Part shown: positions 1 to 8,551 of the stretch, one piece after another
Layout of the letters: each line of letters begins with the position of its first letter
How positions within the stretch are numbered: the first letter of the stretch is position 1
Origin: an uncultured Collinsella sp.
Lineage (GTDB): Bacteria > Actinomycetota > Coriobacteriia > Coriobacteriales > Coriobacteriaceae
NCBI GenBank assembly: GCA_900545605.1
Contig: UQZL01000014.1
Coordinates: forward strand, 1 to 46,363
DNA length: 46,363 nucleotides
Reading direction: 5' to 3'
The notes under the pieces: model-generated
Database searches by the model: none
What the model was told of the DNA's origin: nothing
Seen by the model: only the letters and a program-made list of their open reading frames with translations
Made by a program: the position numbers and the translations under genes

Positions 1-86
1 CGCTCGACCTGTCCAAGCTCGAGGCTGCCGGCTTCCACATGCCCGACTGGGAGGAAGAGCTGGGGGAGTACATCAAGACGCTCTAG
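1..86 (+). CDS. rfbD: dTDP-4-dehydrorhamnose reductase, C-terminal end (partial)
   Basis: Only the last 27 codons are present; the gene enters from the left edge and stops at TAG 84-86. The visible tail contains LDLSKLEAAGF followed by MPDW and a short acidic helix. This matches the conserved C-terminus of RfbD/RmlD, where a SVLDxxKL segment and a PdWreaL segment close the substrate domain. RmlD makes dTDP-L-rhamnose for cell-surface polysaccharide, which fits the glycosyltransferase and polysaccharide ABC exporter that follow. With so little sequence, another member of the extended short-chain reductase family remains possible. Confidence 0.6.
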   Translation, partial: LDLSKLEAAGFHMPDWEEELGEYIKTL

Positions 87-106
87 CCGCTATTAACTTT
101 TCGAGA

Positions 107-140
107 GTAAAAGCCGCCGTTCTTTAACGGCGGCTTTTCT
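107..140 (+). terminator. Intrinsic terminator, probably bidirectional
   Basis: A perfect 10-bp stem (111-120 with 127-136) encloses a 6-nt loop and is followed by a T-tract. An A-run precedes the 5' arm, so the hairpin can also work on the minus strand. It sits between the rfbD end and the convergent glycosyltransferase gene. Confidence 0.85.
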
Positions 141-188
141 TGTTGGTGGCTATCTGCGCAGTGGTGCCAATAGTATTTTGCGGAAGAT

Positions 189-1160
189 CTACCTCTCGCT
201 TGGCATGGAAGTAGGGTGGCCGGGCTGGTCGTCGTAGGCGTATTTGCTGTACACGTTGACCTCCCACTGCTTTTTTTCGACCTTTGCTACAGAATCTAGG
301 ATGAAGCCGGTCGCAAGGCTCAGGCCGCACAGGAACATAAACGAGGCGGCGAGCATAGCGGTGGGGAAGCGCGGGACGAGGCCGGTCTGGAAATATTCGA
401 CAACGATGGGCATGCCCAGGGCGAGGCCGAATACCGCGAACAGAAGCGCAACGAGGCTGAAGAACTTCAGCGGGCGATAGTCTTTGAACAGCGTGCCGAT
501 CATCGCAACGACTTTAATGCCGTCGCTCACGGTGTTGAGTTTGGACTCGGAACCCTCGGGACGGTCGCGGTACTCGATGGGCACATCTTTGATGCGCCAG
601 CGGTGGTCGACGGCGTGGATCGAGAGCTCGGTTTCGATCTGAAAGCCCTCGGAAAGCACTGGGAAGGTTTTAACGAACGGGCGGCTCATGGCGCGGTAGC
701 CTGTCATGACGTCATCGAAGCTGTAGCCATAGATCCACTTGATCATGGCGCGGACCAGATTATTGCCAAAGCCGTGGAAGGCACGCTTGTTCTCCTCGGC
801 GTAGGTGCCGTTGGAAAGGCGATCGCCTACGGTCATGTCGGCCGTGCCGTTAAGGATGGGCTCGCAGAGGGCCTTGGCCGCCTCGGCGGGGTAGGTGTCG
901 TCTCCGTCGACCATCAGGTAGCAATCGGCGTCGATATCGCGAAACATCTGGCGGCACACGTTGCCCTTTCCCTGACGGGGCTCAAAGCGGACTGTGGCGC
1001 CGTGCTCGGTGGCAATGCGTGAGGTATCGTCCGACGAGTTGTTGTCATAGACATAGACCGTCGCCTGCGGAAGCTCGCGGTGAAAGTCGTCGATGACTTT
1101 GCCGATCGTGAGCGCTTCGTTGTAGCAAGGGATGATGACGGCGATGGATTCAGAATTCAC
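189..1160 (-). CDS. Family 2 glycosyltransferase with two C-terminal membrane segments
   Basis: The 323-residue protein starts at GTG, seven bases after a GGAG site. Its N-terminus, with VIIPCYNEALTIG, then VYDNNSSDDT and the metal-binding MVDGDDTYP, is a GT-A fold of the GT2 family, close to dolichyl- or undecaprenyl-phosphate sugar transferases. The last 100 residues hold two hydrophobic stretches (about 231-253 and 267-290), so it is anchored with the catalytic domain in the cytoplasm. It probably moves a nucleotide sugar onto a lipid carrier or a growing glycan. It is divergent from the polysaccharide exporter and convergent with rfbD, which supports a surface-glycan role. The exact sugar and acceptor cannot be read from sequence. 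Confidence 0.88.
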   Translation of the reverse strand: MNSESIAVIIPCYNEALTIGKVIDDFHRELPQATVYVYDNNSSDDTSRIATEHGATVRFEPRQGKGNVCRQMFRDIDADCYLMVDGDDTYPAEAAKALCEPILNGTADMTVGDRLSNGTYAEENKRAFHGFGNNLVRAMIKWIYGYSFDDVMTGYRAMSRPFVKTFPVLSEGFQIETELSIHAVDHRWRIKDVPIEYRDRPEGSESKLNTVSDGIKVVAMIGTLFKDYRPLKFFSLVALLFAVFGLALGMPIVVEYFQTGLVPRFPTAMLAASFMFLCGLSLATGFILDSVAKVEKKQWEVNVYSKYAYDDQPGHPTSMPSER

Positions 1161-1275
1161 TTAATGCTCCTTATACATTCAATCCTAGAAAGTATAGCCG
1201 TTTGGGCCTGGCATCCTAAGATGTGGGTTAGTTCTCCAGTTTTGTTGCGCGAATCGTTTGCATGGCCGTCGGGTC

Positions 1276-1281
1276 TATACT
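1276..1281 (+). promoter_or_regulatory. Possible -10 box upstream of the ABC exporter genes
   Basis: TATACT lies 40 bases before the GTG start of the permease, in the gap between divergent genes. No good -35 hexamer is seen 16-18 bases upstream, so this is a weak assignment. Confidence 0.3.
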
Positions 1282-1320
1282 GTTCGTTTGTCAACGATTA
1301 CGAGTAAAGGAGTTGCATCC

Positions 1321-2166
1321 GTGTCGGATCAGACAAAGCAACAAGAAACTCGCAGTCTGCCTGCGACGTTTGCTAAGAACGAATTTGAGAAGGACGCGTT
1401 TATCCTTCGTCAGCTGGTTACCAAGGATTTTAAGATCAAGTATCGCCGTAGCGTTCTGGGCGTCGCATGGTCGGTGCTCAACCCGCTGCTGATGATGATC
1501 GTCATGGCCATCGTGTTCTCGACGATTTTTGGCCAGGGCCGCAATGGCTCAATGACGCCCGAGATGTACCCGCTGTACTTGATCGTGGGTAACATCACCT
1601 TTGCCGTCATGTCTGAGTCTACTAACCAGGCCCTGACGTCGATCGTGGGCGCTGCCCCTCTGCTCAAGAAGGTTAAGGTGCACCGCTGGGTTTTCCCGGT
1701 GCAGAAGGTGCTCTTCTCGCTGGTCAACTTTGCCTTCTCGCTGGTCGCCGTCGCCATCGTCATGCTGTGGTTCCGCGTTATGCCTTCTTGGCACCTGATT
1801 CTGTTGCCGGTTTGCCTGCTGCTGCTTATGTGCTTCTGCATGGGCCTGGGCATGATGCTCTCTGCCCTTACGGTCTTCTTCCGCGACGTTATGCATCTGT
1901 GGAGCGTCGTCATTACGGCGTGGACTTACATTACGCCCATCTTCTGGACGACTGACTATATTGCGCAAATGCCGCATCTCGTGCGTATCTTGATGTATGC
2001 GAACCCCATGTTCAACTACCTGCAGTTTATGCGCGATATCTTTCTGTTCCAGACTACGCCCTCGCTTATGACGTTTGGTATGTGCGTCGCTTGGGCGGTT
2101 CTTGCGCTTATTATTGGCTATACCGTGTTCCATAAGTCCGAGCGCACATTTATCCTCTACATCTAA
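1321..2166 (+). CDS. ABC-2 type polysaccharide export permease (Wzm/TagG-like)
   Basis: A 281-residue integral membrane protein. The start chosen is the GTG at 1321, eight bases after AAAGGAG; an upstream in-frame extension lacks a ribosome site. The amphipathic N-terminus (FILRQLVTKDFKIKYRRSVLG) and about six membrane spans are typical of ABC-2 permeases that export lipid-linked polysaccharide or teichoic acid. It would form the channel across the cytoplasmic membrane with the ATPase encoded 11 bases downstream. Its neighbours, a GT2 enzyme and rhamnose biosynthesis, support glycan export. The identity of the polymer is not visible. Confidence 0.9.
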   Translation: MSDQTKQQETRSLPATFAKNEFEKDAFILRQLVTKDFKIKYRRSVLGVAWSVLNPLLMMIVMAIVFSTIFGQGRNGSMTPEMYPLYLIVGNITFAVMSESTNQALTSIVGAAPLLKKVKVHRWVFPVQKVLFSLVNFAFSLVAVAIVMLWFRVMPSWHLILLPVCLLLLMCFCMGLGMMLSALTVFFRDVMHLWSVVITAWTYITPIFWTTDYIAQMPHLVRILMYANPMFNYLQFMRDIFLFQTTPSLMTFGMCVAWAVLALIIGYTVFHKSERTFILYI

Positions 2167-2177
2167 GGAGTGCTGTG

Positions 2178-2945
2178 ATGACTGAATCTGTTGTTGATTA
2201 CAGCGAGCAGCCTCTGGCTGTCGAGGTCGACGACGTCACCATGATCTTTAACATGGCGTCCGAGTCGCTGACCAACCTCAAGGAGTACTTCATTAAGCTT
2301 GCCAAGCACGAGCTGTTCTTTGAGGAGTTTAGGGCGCTTAAGCACATCTCGTTTGATATTCATCGCGGCGAGGTTGTGGGTCTGGTCGGCACCAATGGCT
2401 CCGGCAAGTCTACGATGCTCAAGATTATCGCTGGCGTTCTTGAGCCTAGCGAGGGCAGCGTTAAGGTGCACGGTAACATCGCGCCGCTGATTGAGCTTGG
2501 CGCCGGCTTTGACCCCGAGCTGACCGCCCGCGAGAACATCTATCTGAACGGCGCCCTGCTCGGCTATACCAAGGAGTTCATCGACGCCAACTTTGACGGC
2601 ATTATCGAGTTCGCTGAGCTGCAGAACTTTGTCGATATGCCGCTTAAGAACTTCTCTTCGGGCATGGTGGCGCGTATCGCCTTTGCAATCGCGACGATTA
2701 CCGAGCCCGATATTCTGATCGTTGACGAGACGCTGTCCGTCGGTGATGTGTTCTTCCAGCAAAAGTGTGAGGCCCGCATCCAGCACTTTATCCAGAGCGG
2801 CGACGTGACGGTTCTGTTCGTTTCGCACTCTATGGAGCAGGTTGAGCGCATCTGCCAGCGTGCCGTTTGGATTGAGAAGGGTGACCTTCGCATGGACGGC
2901 CCGGTCGATGAGGTCTGCAAGGCGTACCGCGAGCAGTTCAACTAG
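2178..2945 (+). CDS. Polysaccharide ABC exporter ATPase (Wzt/TagH-like)
   Basis: A 255-residue ATPase that powers the preceding permease. It has Walker A GTNGSGKS, the signature FSSGM followed by ARIAFAIA, and Walker B DILIVDET, with the switch histidine in FVSHS. The opening region before the P-loop (MIFNMASESLTNLKEYF) resembles Wzt and TagH rather than nutrient importers. There is no long C-terminal carbohydrate-binding domain, so it resembles TagH-type or short Wzt proteins. The ATG at 2178 is preferred over the GTG at 2175 because it is seven bases from GGAG. It forms a two-gene unit with the permease. Confidence 0.92.
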   Translation: MTESVVDYSEQPLAVEVDDVTMIFNMASESLTNLKEYFIKLAKHELFFEEFRALKHISFDIHRGEVVGLVGTNGSGKSTMLKIIAGVLEPSEGSVKVHGNIAPLIELGAGFDPELTARENIYLNGALLGYTKEFIDANFDGIIEFAELQNFVDMPLKNFSSGMVARIAFAIATITEPDILIVDETLSVGDVFFQQKCEARIQHFIQSGDVTVLFVSHSMEQVERICQRAVWIEKGDLRMDGPVDEVCKAYREQFN

Positions 2946-2947
2946 GT

Positions 2948-2953
2948 TATAAT
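2948..2953 (+). promoter_or_regulatory. Possible -10 box for tRNA-Arg(UCU)
   Basis: A consensus TATAAT lies directly after the stop codon of the ATPase gene and about 46 bases before the tRNA. The -35 region is poor, so read-through from the exporter genes could also supply the tRNA. Confidence 0.35.
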
Positions 2954-2999
2954 TACTTGCGCCTGACAGGCTTGTGCTTGCTTGGGCGTGCGGTTATTT

Positions 3000-3076
3000 G
3001 CTCCATTAGCTCAGTTGGATAGAGCAGGGGACTTCTAATCCCAAGGTCGACGGTTCGAATCCGCCATGGAGCACCA
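3000..3076 (+). tRNA. tRNA-Arg (anticodon UCU)
   Basis: A full cloverleaf can be drawn. The acceptor stem pairs GCTCCAT with ATGGAGC, the D arm contains AGCTCAGTTGGATAGAGC, the anticodon loop is CTTCTAA and the T arm carries GGTTCGAATCC. The discriminator base is A and CCA is encoded. The outermost anticodon-stem pair (G-A) is mismatched. Anticodon TCT reads AGA and AGG codons, which are rare in the neighbouring genes. Confidence 0.95.
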
Positions 3077-3086
3077 TCGTTTATTA

Positions 3087-3118
3087 AGCCCAGACCGCTT
3101 GGTGGTCTGGGCTTTTTT
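3087..3118 (+). terminator. Intrinsic terminator after tRNA-Arg
   Basis: A perfect 10-bp stem (3087-3096 with 3104-3113) with a 7-nt loop is followed by a run of T, 11 bases after the tRNA 3' end. Confidence 0.93.
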
Positions 3119-3180
3119 CATCTTGTGTGTTGCTGGAGCCGAGCGCGAGCAAGCCGCTGCTGTTTGTTGGGGTTGGCATT

Positions 3181-3618
3181 TTACTTTTCGAGATGCTCTT
3201 TCAGCAGCTCCAACGCGTGGGCGTAGCCCTTCAGGCCCTCGCCGGTGATGGTGGCGAAGCAGGCCAGGCGGGCGTAGCTTACCTGGCGGAAGTCCTCGCG
3301 CGTCTCTACGGCGCTGATGTGGACCTCCACAGCCGGGATGGCGACGGCCTTGAGTGCGTCGAGGATCGCGACGCTTGTGTGCGTGTAGGCCGCCGGGTTG
3401 ATGACGATGCCGTCGACCTTGCCGTGGGCCTCCTGGATCTTGTCGACGATGGTGCCCTCGTGGTTAGACTGGAAGACCTCGACTTCTTCGAAGCCCTGTG
3501 CGGCGCCCGCTTCCTGGCAGATCTGCACTAAGCGGTCGTAGTTGTCGTTGCCGTAGATGCCCGGCTCGCGAATGCCGAGCATGTTGAGGTTGGGGCCGTT
3601 GATGACGAGTGCTTTCAT
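3181..3618 (-). CDS. aroQ: 3-dehydroquinate dehydratase, type II
   Basis: The 145-residue protein has the normal length for the dodecameric type II enzyme, which removes water from 3-dehydroquinate to give 3-dehydroshikimate. Visible signatures are NGPNLNMLG near residue 8, REPGIYG with the catalytic Tyr22, NPAAYTH at 74-80 and EVHIS at 98-102. It starts at ATG 3618 with an AAGGAAG site. It is the last gene of the aromatic operon but is separated from the aroE-aroK gene by a strong hairpin, so it may have reduced or independent transcription. Confidence 0.95.
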   Translation of the reverse strand: MKALVINGPNLNMLGIREPGIYGNDNYDRLVQICQEAGAAQGFEEVEVFQSNHEGTIVDKIQEAHGKVDGIVINPAAYTHTSVAILDALKAVAIPAVEVHISAVETREDFRQVSYARLACFATITGEGLKGYAHALELLKEHLEK

Positions 3619-3640
3619 GGTTGCTTCCTTTGCAGTCGAG

Positions 3641-3680
3641 AAACCACCACAAAGGTGCCTGTCCCCTTTGTGGTGGTTTT
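3641..3680 (-). terminator. Long perfect hairpin between aroE-aroK and aroQ
   Basis: A 15-bp perfect inverted repeat (3641-3655 with 3665-3679) has a 9-nt loop. On the minus strand it begins AAAACCACCAC and ends GTGGTGGTTT, so a short T-run follows the stem on either strand. It could terminate most transcripts leaving aroE-aroK before aroQ or act as an RNA stabiliser. The position within an otherwise tight operon is notable. Confidence 0.65.
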
Positions 3681-3682
3681 GG

Positions 3683-4933
3683 TTAGAGAGCGGGTTGGAG
3701 GGTCTCGAGGAGGGCTTGGGCGGTGTTGGCGGCGCAGTCGCGTGAGTCGATGATGTAGTCGGCCCAGGCGCGGTAGCGCGGCATGCGCTGCTCGGCCAGC
3801 TTGTCGATGCCGTCGCGCGCGGTGATGGGGCGGCCCTTGTGGGCGAGCTCGTCGAGCTTGCGGTTGAGCATCACAATCTGGCTGTTCTGGTGTAGCAGCG
3901 GGTAGTTCTCGTCGCGTGTGACCACGCCGCCGCCGGTGGAGAGCACCAGGCCGCTGCGCTTGGAGATGTCGGCCAGCGCAGCCGTCTCCTGTTCGCGGAA
4001 GGCCGCCTCGCCGCGCTCGACGATAAAGTCGGCACAGGGCATGCCCAGACGCTCCTCGAGCGCGTGATCCAAGTCGATGTGCTCGCGGCCCGTGAGCACA
4101 TCGACTTGCTCACCCACGCGGGTCTTGCCTGAACCCGGCATGCCGATCAGCGCGATGTTCTGTTCGCGGCGTGACAGGCGCTCCGTTACGTCCAGGATGC
4201 GCTCGCGCGGGGTGACTTGGCCGGTGTAGCGTTCGACAGCCTGCGCCGCTTGGGCCACGAGCATGAGCAGGCCGCCGATGCAGGGGATGCCGCGGCGCTC
4301 GGCCTCGAGCATGAGTCCCGTGCGGGCGGGGTTGTAGACAATGTCGATGACGCCCTCGAGCGCATCGAGGCCTTCGAGCGTGCAGGGAGCGTCGGGGCAG
4401 TGGGGGAACATACCGGCGGGCGTGCAGTTGACGAGCAGCGTTGCATCGGACTGCTGAGCGATGTTGCTGTAATTGACCTCGCTCGTGCGACCCACGGGTA
4501 CGACGATGGCGCCCAGATCTCCGAGCACCATACTGGCCGTAGTACCCGCACCACCGGTGGCACCGAGCACGAGGACCTTCTTACCGGCAACCTCAACGCC
4601 CAACTCTTCGACCAGGCACTGAAAACCAAAGTAGTCGGTGTTGTCGCCGCGCAGGCGGCCGTCGGGCAGGCGCGTGATGGTGTTGACGTTGCCCATGCGC
4701 TCGGCGAGCGGGCTCAGTTCGTCAAGGTAGTCCATGACGGCGCGCTTGTAGGGGATGGTCACGTTGGTGCCCTCCCACTCGTCGCCGGTCATAAAGGCCG
4801 CGAGGTCCTCGGGCTCGCGCTCAAAGCGCACGTACTCGAGCCCAGCGAGCTCTTTGTAGATGGTCGGGGTGTAGCTGTGGCCCAGCACACGGCCCAGCAC
4901 GCCGTAGGGACGGGTTGCAGTGATATCGGTCAT
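3683..4933 (-). CDS. Fused shikimate dehydrogenase - shikimate kinase
   Basis: One 416-residue reading frame holds two enzymes. Residues 1-250 are AroE: GHSYTP at the substrate site, NVTIPYK at 57-63 with catalytic Lys63, GDNTD at 96-100 and the NADP-binding GATGGAG at 124-130. Residues about 255-416 are AroK: P-loop GMPGSGKT at 264-271, IDLDH at 286-290 for Mg and substrate, FREQE at 312-316 and GGGVV at 334-338. It would reduce 3-dehydroshikimate and then phosphorylate shikimate. The start codon lies immediately next to the pheA stop, consistent with one operon. Separate aroE and aroK genes are the usual arrangement; fusions are known but less common. Confidence 0.95.
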   Translation of the reverse strand: MTDITATRPYGVLGRVLGHSYTPTIYKELAGLEYVRFEREPEDLAAFMTGDEWEGTNVTIPYKRAVMDYLDELSPLAERMGNVNTITRLPDGRLRGDNTDYFGFQCLVEELGVEVAGKKVLVLGATGGAGTTASMVLGDLGAIVVPVGRTSEVNYSNIAQQSDATLLVNCTPAGMFPHCPDAPCTLEGLDALEGVIDIVYNPARTGLMLEAERRGIPCIGGLLMLVAQAAQAVERYTGQVTPRERILDVTERLSRREQNIALIGMPGSGKTRVGEQVDVLTGREHIDLDHALEERLGMPCADFIVERGEAAFREQETAALADISKRSGLVLSTGGGVVTRDENYPLLHQNSQIVMLNRKLDELAHKGRPITARDGIDKLAEQRMPRYRAWADYIIDSRDCAANTAQALLETLQPAL

Positions 4934-6079
4934 CTAGAGCACCTCCGTGTAGCTGCCAAAGTAGGTGAAGCTCTCGCACACGTCGTCGATGGAATCGAGC
5001 AGGTCGTCGAGGGCCTTGCTGCCAAAGGGGCAGTCCAGATCAAAGTAGAACATAAACTCAAAGTCGCGGCCGGGGATGGGGCGGCTCTCGAGCTTGATCA
5101 GGTTGATGTTGAGTGCGTAGAAGCGCTCGAGCACGCGATAGAGGGCGCCCGGCTCGTTGGCCGTGGTGATCATGAGCGAGGTGCGATTAGCGCCGGGGTA
5201 GACGCGCGGCTCGCGGCTGATGACGACAAAGCGCGTGTAGTTGTTGTCCGAGTCCTGAATGTTGGGCTCCAGCACCTCCAGGCCATACAGCGTGGCACAG
5301 CTGCGCGAGGCGATGGCGGCGACGTCGGTGCGCTCGGAGTTGGCGACCATCTCGGCCGACATGGCCGTGTTTGGGTACTTGGTGGCGTGCAGGTCGTGGG
5401 ACTCGATAAAGCCGGCACACTGGGCAATGGCTTGGCCGTGGCTGTAGACCTCGCGCACGTCGGCGAGCTTGGTGCCGGGCTTGACGAGCAGGTTGTGGTC
5501 GATCTTGAGTCGCAGCGAACGCACGATGTGGAAATCGAACTGGGCGAGCAGGTCGTAGACGGCGTTGACCGATCCGGCGGTGGAGTTCTCGATGGGCAGC
5601 ACGCCAAACTCGCAGAAGCCGTCGCGCACAGCGCGCATGACGCCTTCGAAGGTCTCGAAAAACGCGATGTCGGGCACGTCGAAGAGTTTGCACGCGGCGA
5701 TCTGGCTATAGGCACCTTCCACGCCCTGGCAGGCGACGGTGGCCGTTTGAGGGAAGGGCGTGTCGGAGGCTGCAGCCGTGGCGTGTGCCTTTTGCGAGAC
5801 GGTGATGCCCTTGAGCTCGTTGATGTAGCGCTGCTGCTCGGCCTTGCTCATGCTCATGAGGAGGCGGAACAGGGCGATGGTCTGTGCCTCGTAGCGCTCG
5901 GGCGCGCGGCTGGCGAGGTTGTTGAGCTTGGAGCGCTCGCGGGCGGGGTCGAAGACGGCCTTGCCCATCTCGATTTTTGACTTGGCGACTTCGGTGGCAA
6001 TGTCCATGCGCTCGACAAAGCTGTTGAGGAGCGTGGTATCGATGCCATCGATGGCCTGGCGGATGTCAGCAAGGTCCAT
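4934..6079 (-). CDS. pheA: Chorismate mutase - prephenate dehydratase
   Basis: The ATG at 6079 gives 381 residues; a longer open frame upstream runs into the aroC 3' region and is not needed. Residues 1-90 are an all-helical AroQ-type chorismate mutase (IRQAIDGID, then ERMDIATEVAKSK). Residues about 112-285 are prephenate dehydratase, with GVEGAYSQ at 119-126, PIENSTAGSV at 162-171 and a TRF motif near 283. An ACT domain follows (NEPGALYRVL and the ESRP motif), the usual site of phenylalanine feedback. The protein converts chorismate to phenylpyruvate. Regulation by phenylalanine is inferred from the family. Confidence 0.95.
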   Translation of the reverse strand: MDLADIRQAIDGIDTTLLNSFVERMDIATEVAKSKIEMGKAVFDPARERSKLNNLASRAPERYEAQTIALFRLLMSMSKAEQQRYINELKGITVSQKAHATAAASDTPFPQTATVACQGVEGAYSQIAACKLFDVPDIAFFETFEGVMRAVRDGFCEFGVLPIENSTAGSVNAVYDLLAQFDFHIVRSLRLKIDHNLLVKPGTKLADVREVYSHGQAIAQCAGFIESHDLHATKYPNTAMSAEMVANSERTDVAAIASRSCATLYGLEVLEPNIQDSDNNYTRFVVISREPRVYPGANRTSLMITTANEPGALYRVLERFYALNINLIKLESRPIPGRDFEFMFYFDLDCPFGSKALDDLLDSIDDVCESFTYFGSYTEVL

Positions 6080-6132
6080 GGAGGCCCCTTTCACGTAACG
6101 GCTGAGTTGACAGGCAACCCAGGTGAGTCGGG

Positions 6133-7230
6133 TTAGAGCTGGGCGACGTCCTCGAGGAGAGCGTCCCAGATGGCGAGCGCCGCGGCTGCCTCGGCTACGG
6201 GGACGGCTCGGGGGACGATGCAGGGATCGTGACGGCCGTGCACCGAGAGCTCGGCATTTTCCATAGCGTCCATGTCTACGGTCTGCTGCTCGCGGCCAAT
6301 TGAGGGCGTCGGCTTTACGGCCATGCGCCACATGACGGGCGCGCCGGTCGAAATACCGCCCAGGATGCCGCCGGCGTTATTGGACTCGACCTCGATTTCG
6401 CCGGTCTCGGCATCGATGCGATATGGATCGTTGTTCTCGCTGCCGCGCATGGCGGCCACGGCAAAGCCCATGCCAAACTCCACGCCCTTTACGGCGGGAA
6501 TGCCAAACGCGATTTGCGCGATGCGGTTCTCGATGCCGTCGAACATGGGGTCGCCTATGCCCGTGGGAAGCCCGTAAATGCCGCACTCCACGATGCCGCC
6601 GATGCTGTCGAGCTCGTCGCGCGCGGCCAGAATCTCCTCGCGCATGCGGCCGGCTGCGGCGGCGTCAATGCACGGCAGATCGTTCGTAAGGATCGCCTTG
6701 CGGTCGGCCTCGCGATAGACCATATCGTCCATCGGCAGGTCGGAGATGCCGCCGATCTGCGCGACGTGCGCCATGACCTGAATGCCGCGGGCCTCGAGTG
6801 CCTGCAGCGCAATGCCGCCGGCGATGCATAAGGGTGCCGTTAGGCGGCCGGAGAAATGCCCGCCACCAGCGACATCGTGCATGTTGTGATACTTCACGCG
6901 CGCAGGGAAGTCCGCATGTCCGGGGCGGGGCTTGCGGCGCAGCTCGGAGTAATCCTTGGAGCGCGTGTTGGTGTTCTCGATAATCGCGGCGATGGGCGCG
7001 CCGGTGGTATGTCCATCGACAACACCGGCGATGATATGCGCGGCGTCGGCCTCGCGGCGTTTGGTTGCGGTCTCGTCGCGGCCAGGGGCGCGACGGTCGA
7101 GGAAGGCCTGCAGCTTCTCCTGGTCCACGGCGATGCCCGCCGGGATGCCATCGAGCGAGCAGCCGATGGCGGGGGAGTGCGACTGGCCGAAAATGCTCAG
7201 ATGCAAAACGTTGCCAAAGGTCGAGGACAT
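6133..7230 (-). CDS. aroC: Chorismate synthase
   Basis: The 365-residue protein is full length for the flavin-dependent enzyme that converts EPSP to chorismate. It opens with FGNVLHLSIFGQSHSPAIG, the first family signature, and carries RRKPRPGHADF and the GGGHFSGRLTA segment that form the FMN/EPSP pocket. It lies two bases after aroA and 53 bases before pheA in the same direction. The C-terminal HDPCIVPRAVPVAEA motif is intact. Confidence 0.97.
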   Translation of the reverse strand: MSSTFGNVLHLSIFGQSHSPAIGCSLDGIPAGIAVDQEKLQAFLDRRAPGRDETATKRREADAAHIIAGVVDGHTTGAPIAAIIENTNTRSKDYSELRRKPRPGHADFPARVKYHNMHDVAGGGHFSGRLTAPLCIAGGIALQALEARGIQVMAHVAQIGGISDLPMDDMVYREADRKAILTNDLPCIDAAAAGRMREEILAARDELDSIGGIVECGIYGLPTGIGDPMFDGIENRIAQIAFGIPAVKGVEFGMGFAVAAMRGSENNDPYRIDAETGEIEVESNNAGGILGGISTGAPVMWRMAVKPTPSIGREQQTVDMDAMENAELSVHGRHDPCIVPRAVPVAEAAAALAIWDALLEDVAQL

Positions 7231-7231
7231 G

Positions 7232-8551
7232 CTATTCCTCCTCGAGCGTGACCTTGCCGCCCAACAGGCGGTAGTGGTCGAAGAAATCGGGATAGGACTT
7301 GTTGACGGCCTCGGCGCCGTGGATCACGACCTCGCCGGTGGCGCGACTTGCGGCGATGGCTGCCATCATGGCGATGCGGTGGTCGTTGTGCGAATCGACC
7401 TCGCCGCCGGTAAGGGCATCGACGCCCTTGATGATGAGGTCGTCACCGGCGATGCGCACCTGTGCGCCCAGCGCGGTGAGCTCGCGGGTGGTTGTGGCCA
7501 GACGGTCAGATTCCTTGATGCGCAGGCGCGCACAGTCACGGATGAACGTGCGGCCCTGAGCCAGCGAGGCCACGGCCGAGATAACGGGTACCAGGTCGGG
7601 AATGTCGTGGGCGCTCATCTCAAAGCCGGCGAGCTTGTCGGACTGCACGGTGGCGGCGTTGGTGGAGCGCACGATGCGGGCGCCAAAGCGCGAAAGCGCG
7701 GCAAGTACGTTGCGGTCGCCCTGTGCGGAGCTCAGGGACACTCCCTCGACGGTGATGGGGTCGGTGCCGATAGCGCCGGCACACAGCCAAAAGGCAGCGT
7801 TGGACCAGTCACCCTCGACGGCCACGCTGCCGGGCGTGCGATACGAGCCACTGCTCACGCGGAAGTTCGTGACCTCGGGCTGGTCGTCCCGGGCGGGAAT
7901 ACGCTCGACGTTGACCTCGACGCCAAAGGCCTTCATGGCCTGGATTGTCAAGTTGATGTAGGGGCGGCTCTCAATGAGGCCGGTCACCTGCACGCAGGAG
8001 GGCTGGGCGAGCAACGGGGCTGCCAACAGCAGGCCCGAGATGTACTGCGAGCTCACGTTGCCCGGCAGCACAAAGGTGCCCGGGCGCATGCGGCCGCTCG
8101 TCTTAAGCGGAAAACCGCCCAGACCCTGTAGGCCGCAGCCGGCGGCGATGATCTCGTCCGAGAGCGGGGACAGCGGGCGGGCGCCCAAGCGTCCCTGACC
8201 CACAAACGTGGCCTCTGCGCCCAGCGCGCAGGCGACGGGCAACATAAAGCGCAGCGTGGAGCCGCTCTCGCCGCAGTCGAGCGTGCCGCCGGCAAGGGCC
8301 TTGAGCAGGCCAAACTCAACACTCTTCATGGTGGGGTGGACCTGGAAGCCATCCTCGACGGTCTCGATGCGAGCGCCCAGGGCCGTAAGGCAACGCACCG
8401 TGGCCTCGATGTCGGCACAGGTGGTGTTGCAGGTAACGTGCGTCTCGCCGTTGGCAAGCGCGGCGCAGATGATCAGGCGGTGCGCCATCGACTTGGACGC
8501 GATGGCGGGAACGGTGCCCTTGAGCGGGGACGGGGTGATGCGGGCTAACAT
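7232..8551 (-). CDS. aroA: 3-phosphoshikimate 1-carboxyvinyltransferase (EPSP synthase)
   Basis: The 439-residue enzyme joins PEP to shikimate-3-phosphate. It shows the N-terminal SKSMAHR motif (Lys20, Ser21, Arg25), LDCGESGSTLRFM in the PEP site, SGLLLAAPL, and RIKESDRL near the C-terminus. The residue after GESGST and the alanine-rich helix differ somewhat from E. coli, so the class I or II (glyphosate-tolerance) type cannot be assigned with certainty. It overlaps the 3' end of aroB by seven bases, indicating coupled translation. Confidence 0.96.
   Translation of the reverse strand: MLARITPSPLKGTVPAIASKSMAHRLIICAALANGETHVTCNTTCADIEATVRCLTALGARIETVEDGFQVHPTMKSVEFGLLKALAGGTLDCGESGSTLRFMLPVACALGAEATFVGQGRLGARPLSPLSDEIIAAGCGLQGLGGFPLKTSGRMRPGTFVLPGNVSSQYISGLLLAAPLLAQPSCVQVTGLIESRPYINLTIQAMKAFGVEVNVERIPARDDQPEVTNFRVSSGSYRTPGSVAVEGDWSNAAFWLCAGAIGTDPITVEGVSLSSAQGDRNVLAALSRFGARIVRSTNAATVQSDKLAGFEMSAHDIPDLVPVISAVASLAQGRTFIRDCARLRIKESDRLATTTRELTALGAQVRIAGDDLIIKGVDALTGGEVDSHNDHRIAMMAAIAASRATGEVVIHGAEAVNKSYPDFFDHYRLLGGKVTLEEE

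Noticed and set aside
4217..5980. A 587-codon plus-strand frame
   Set aside because: Antisense to aroE-aroK and pheA; composition is Gly/Val/His-rich shadow sequence without motifs or a ribosome site.
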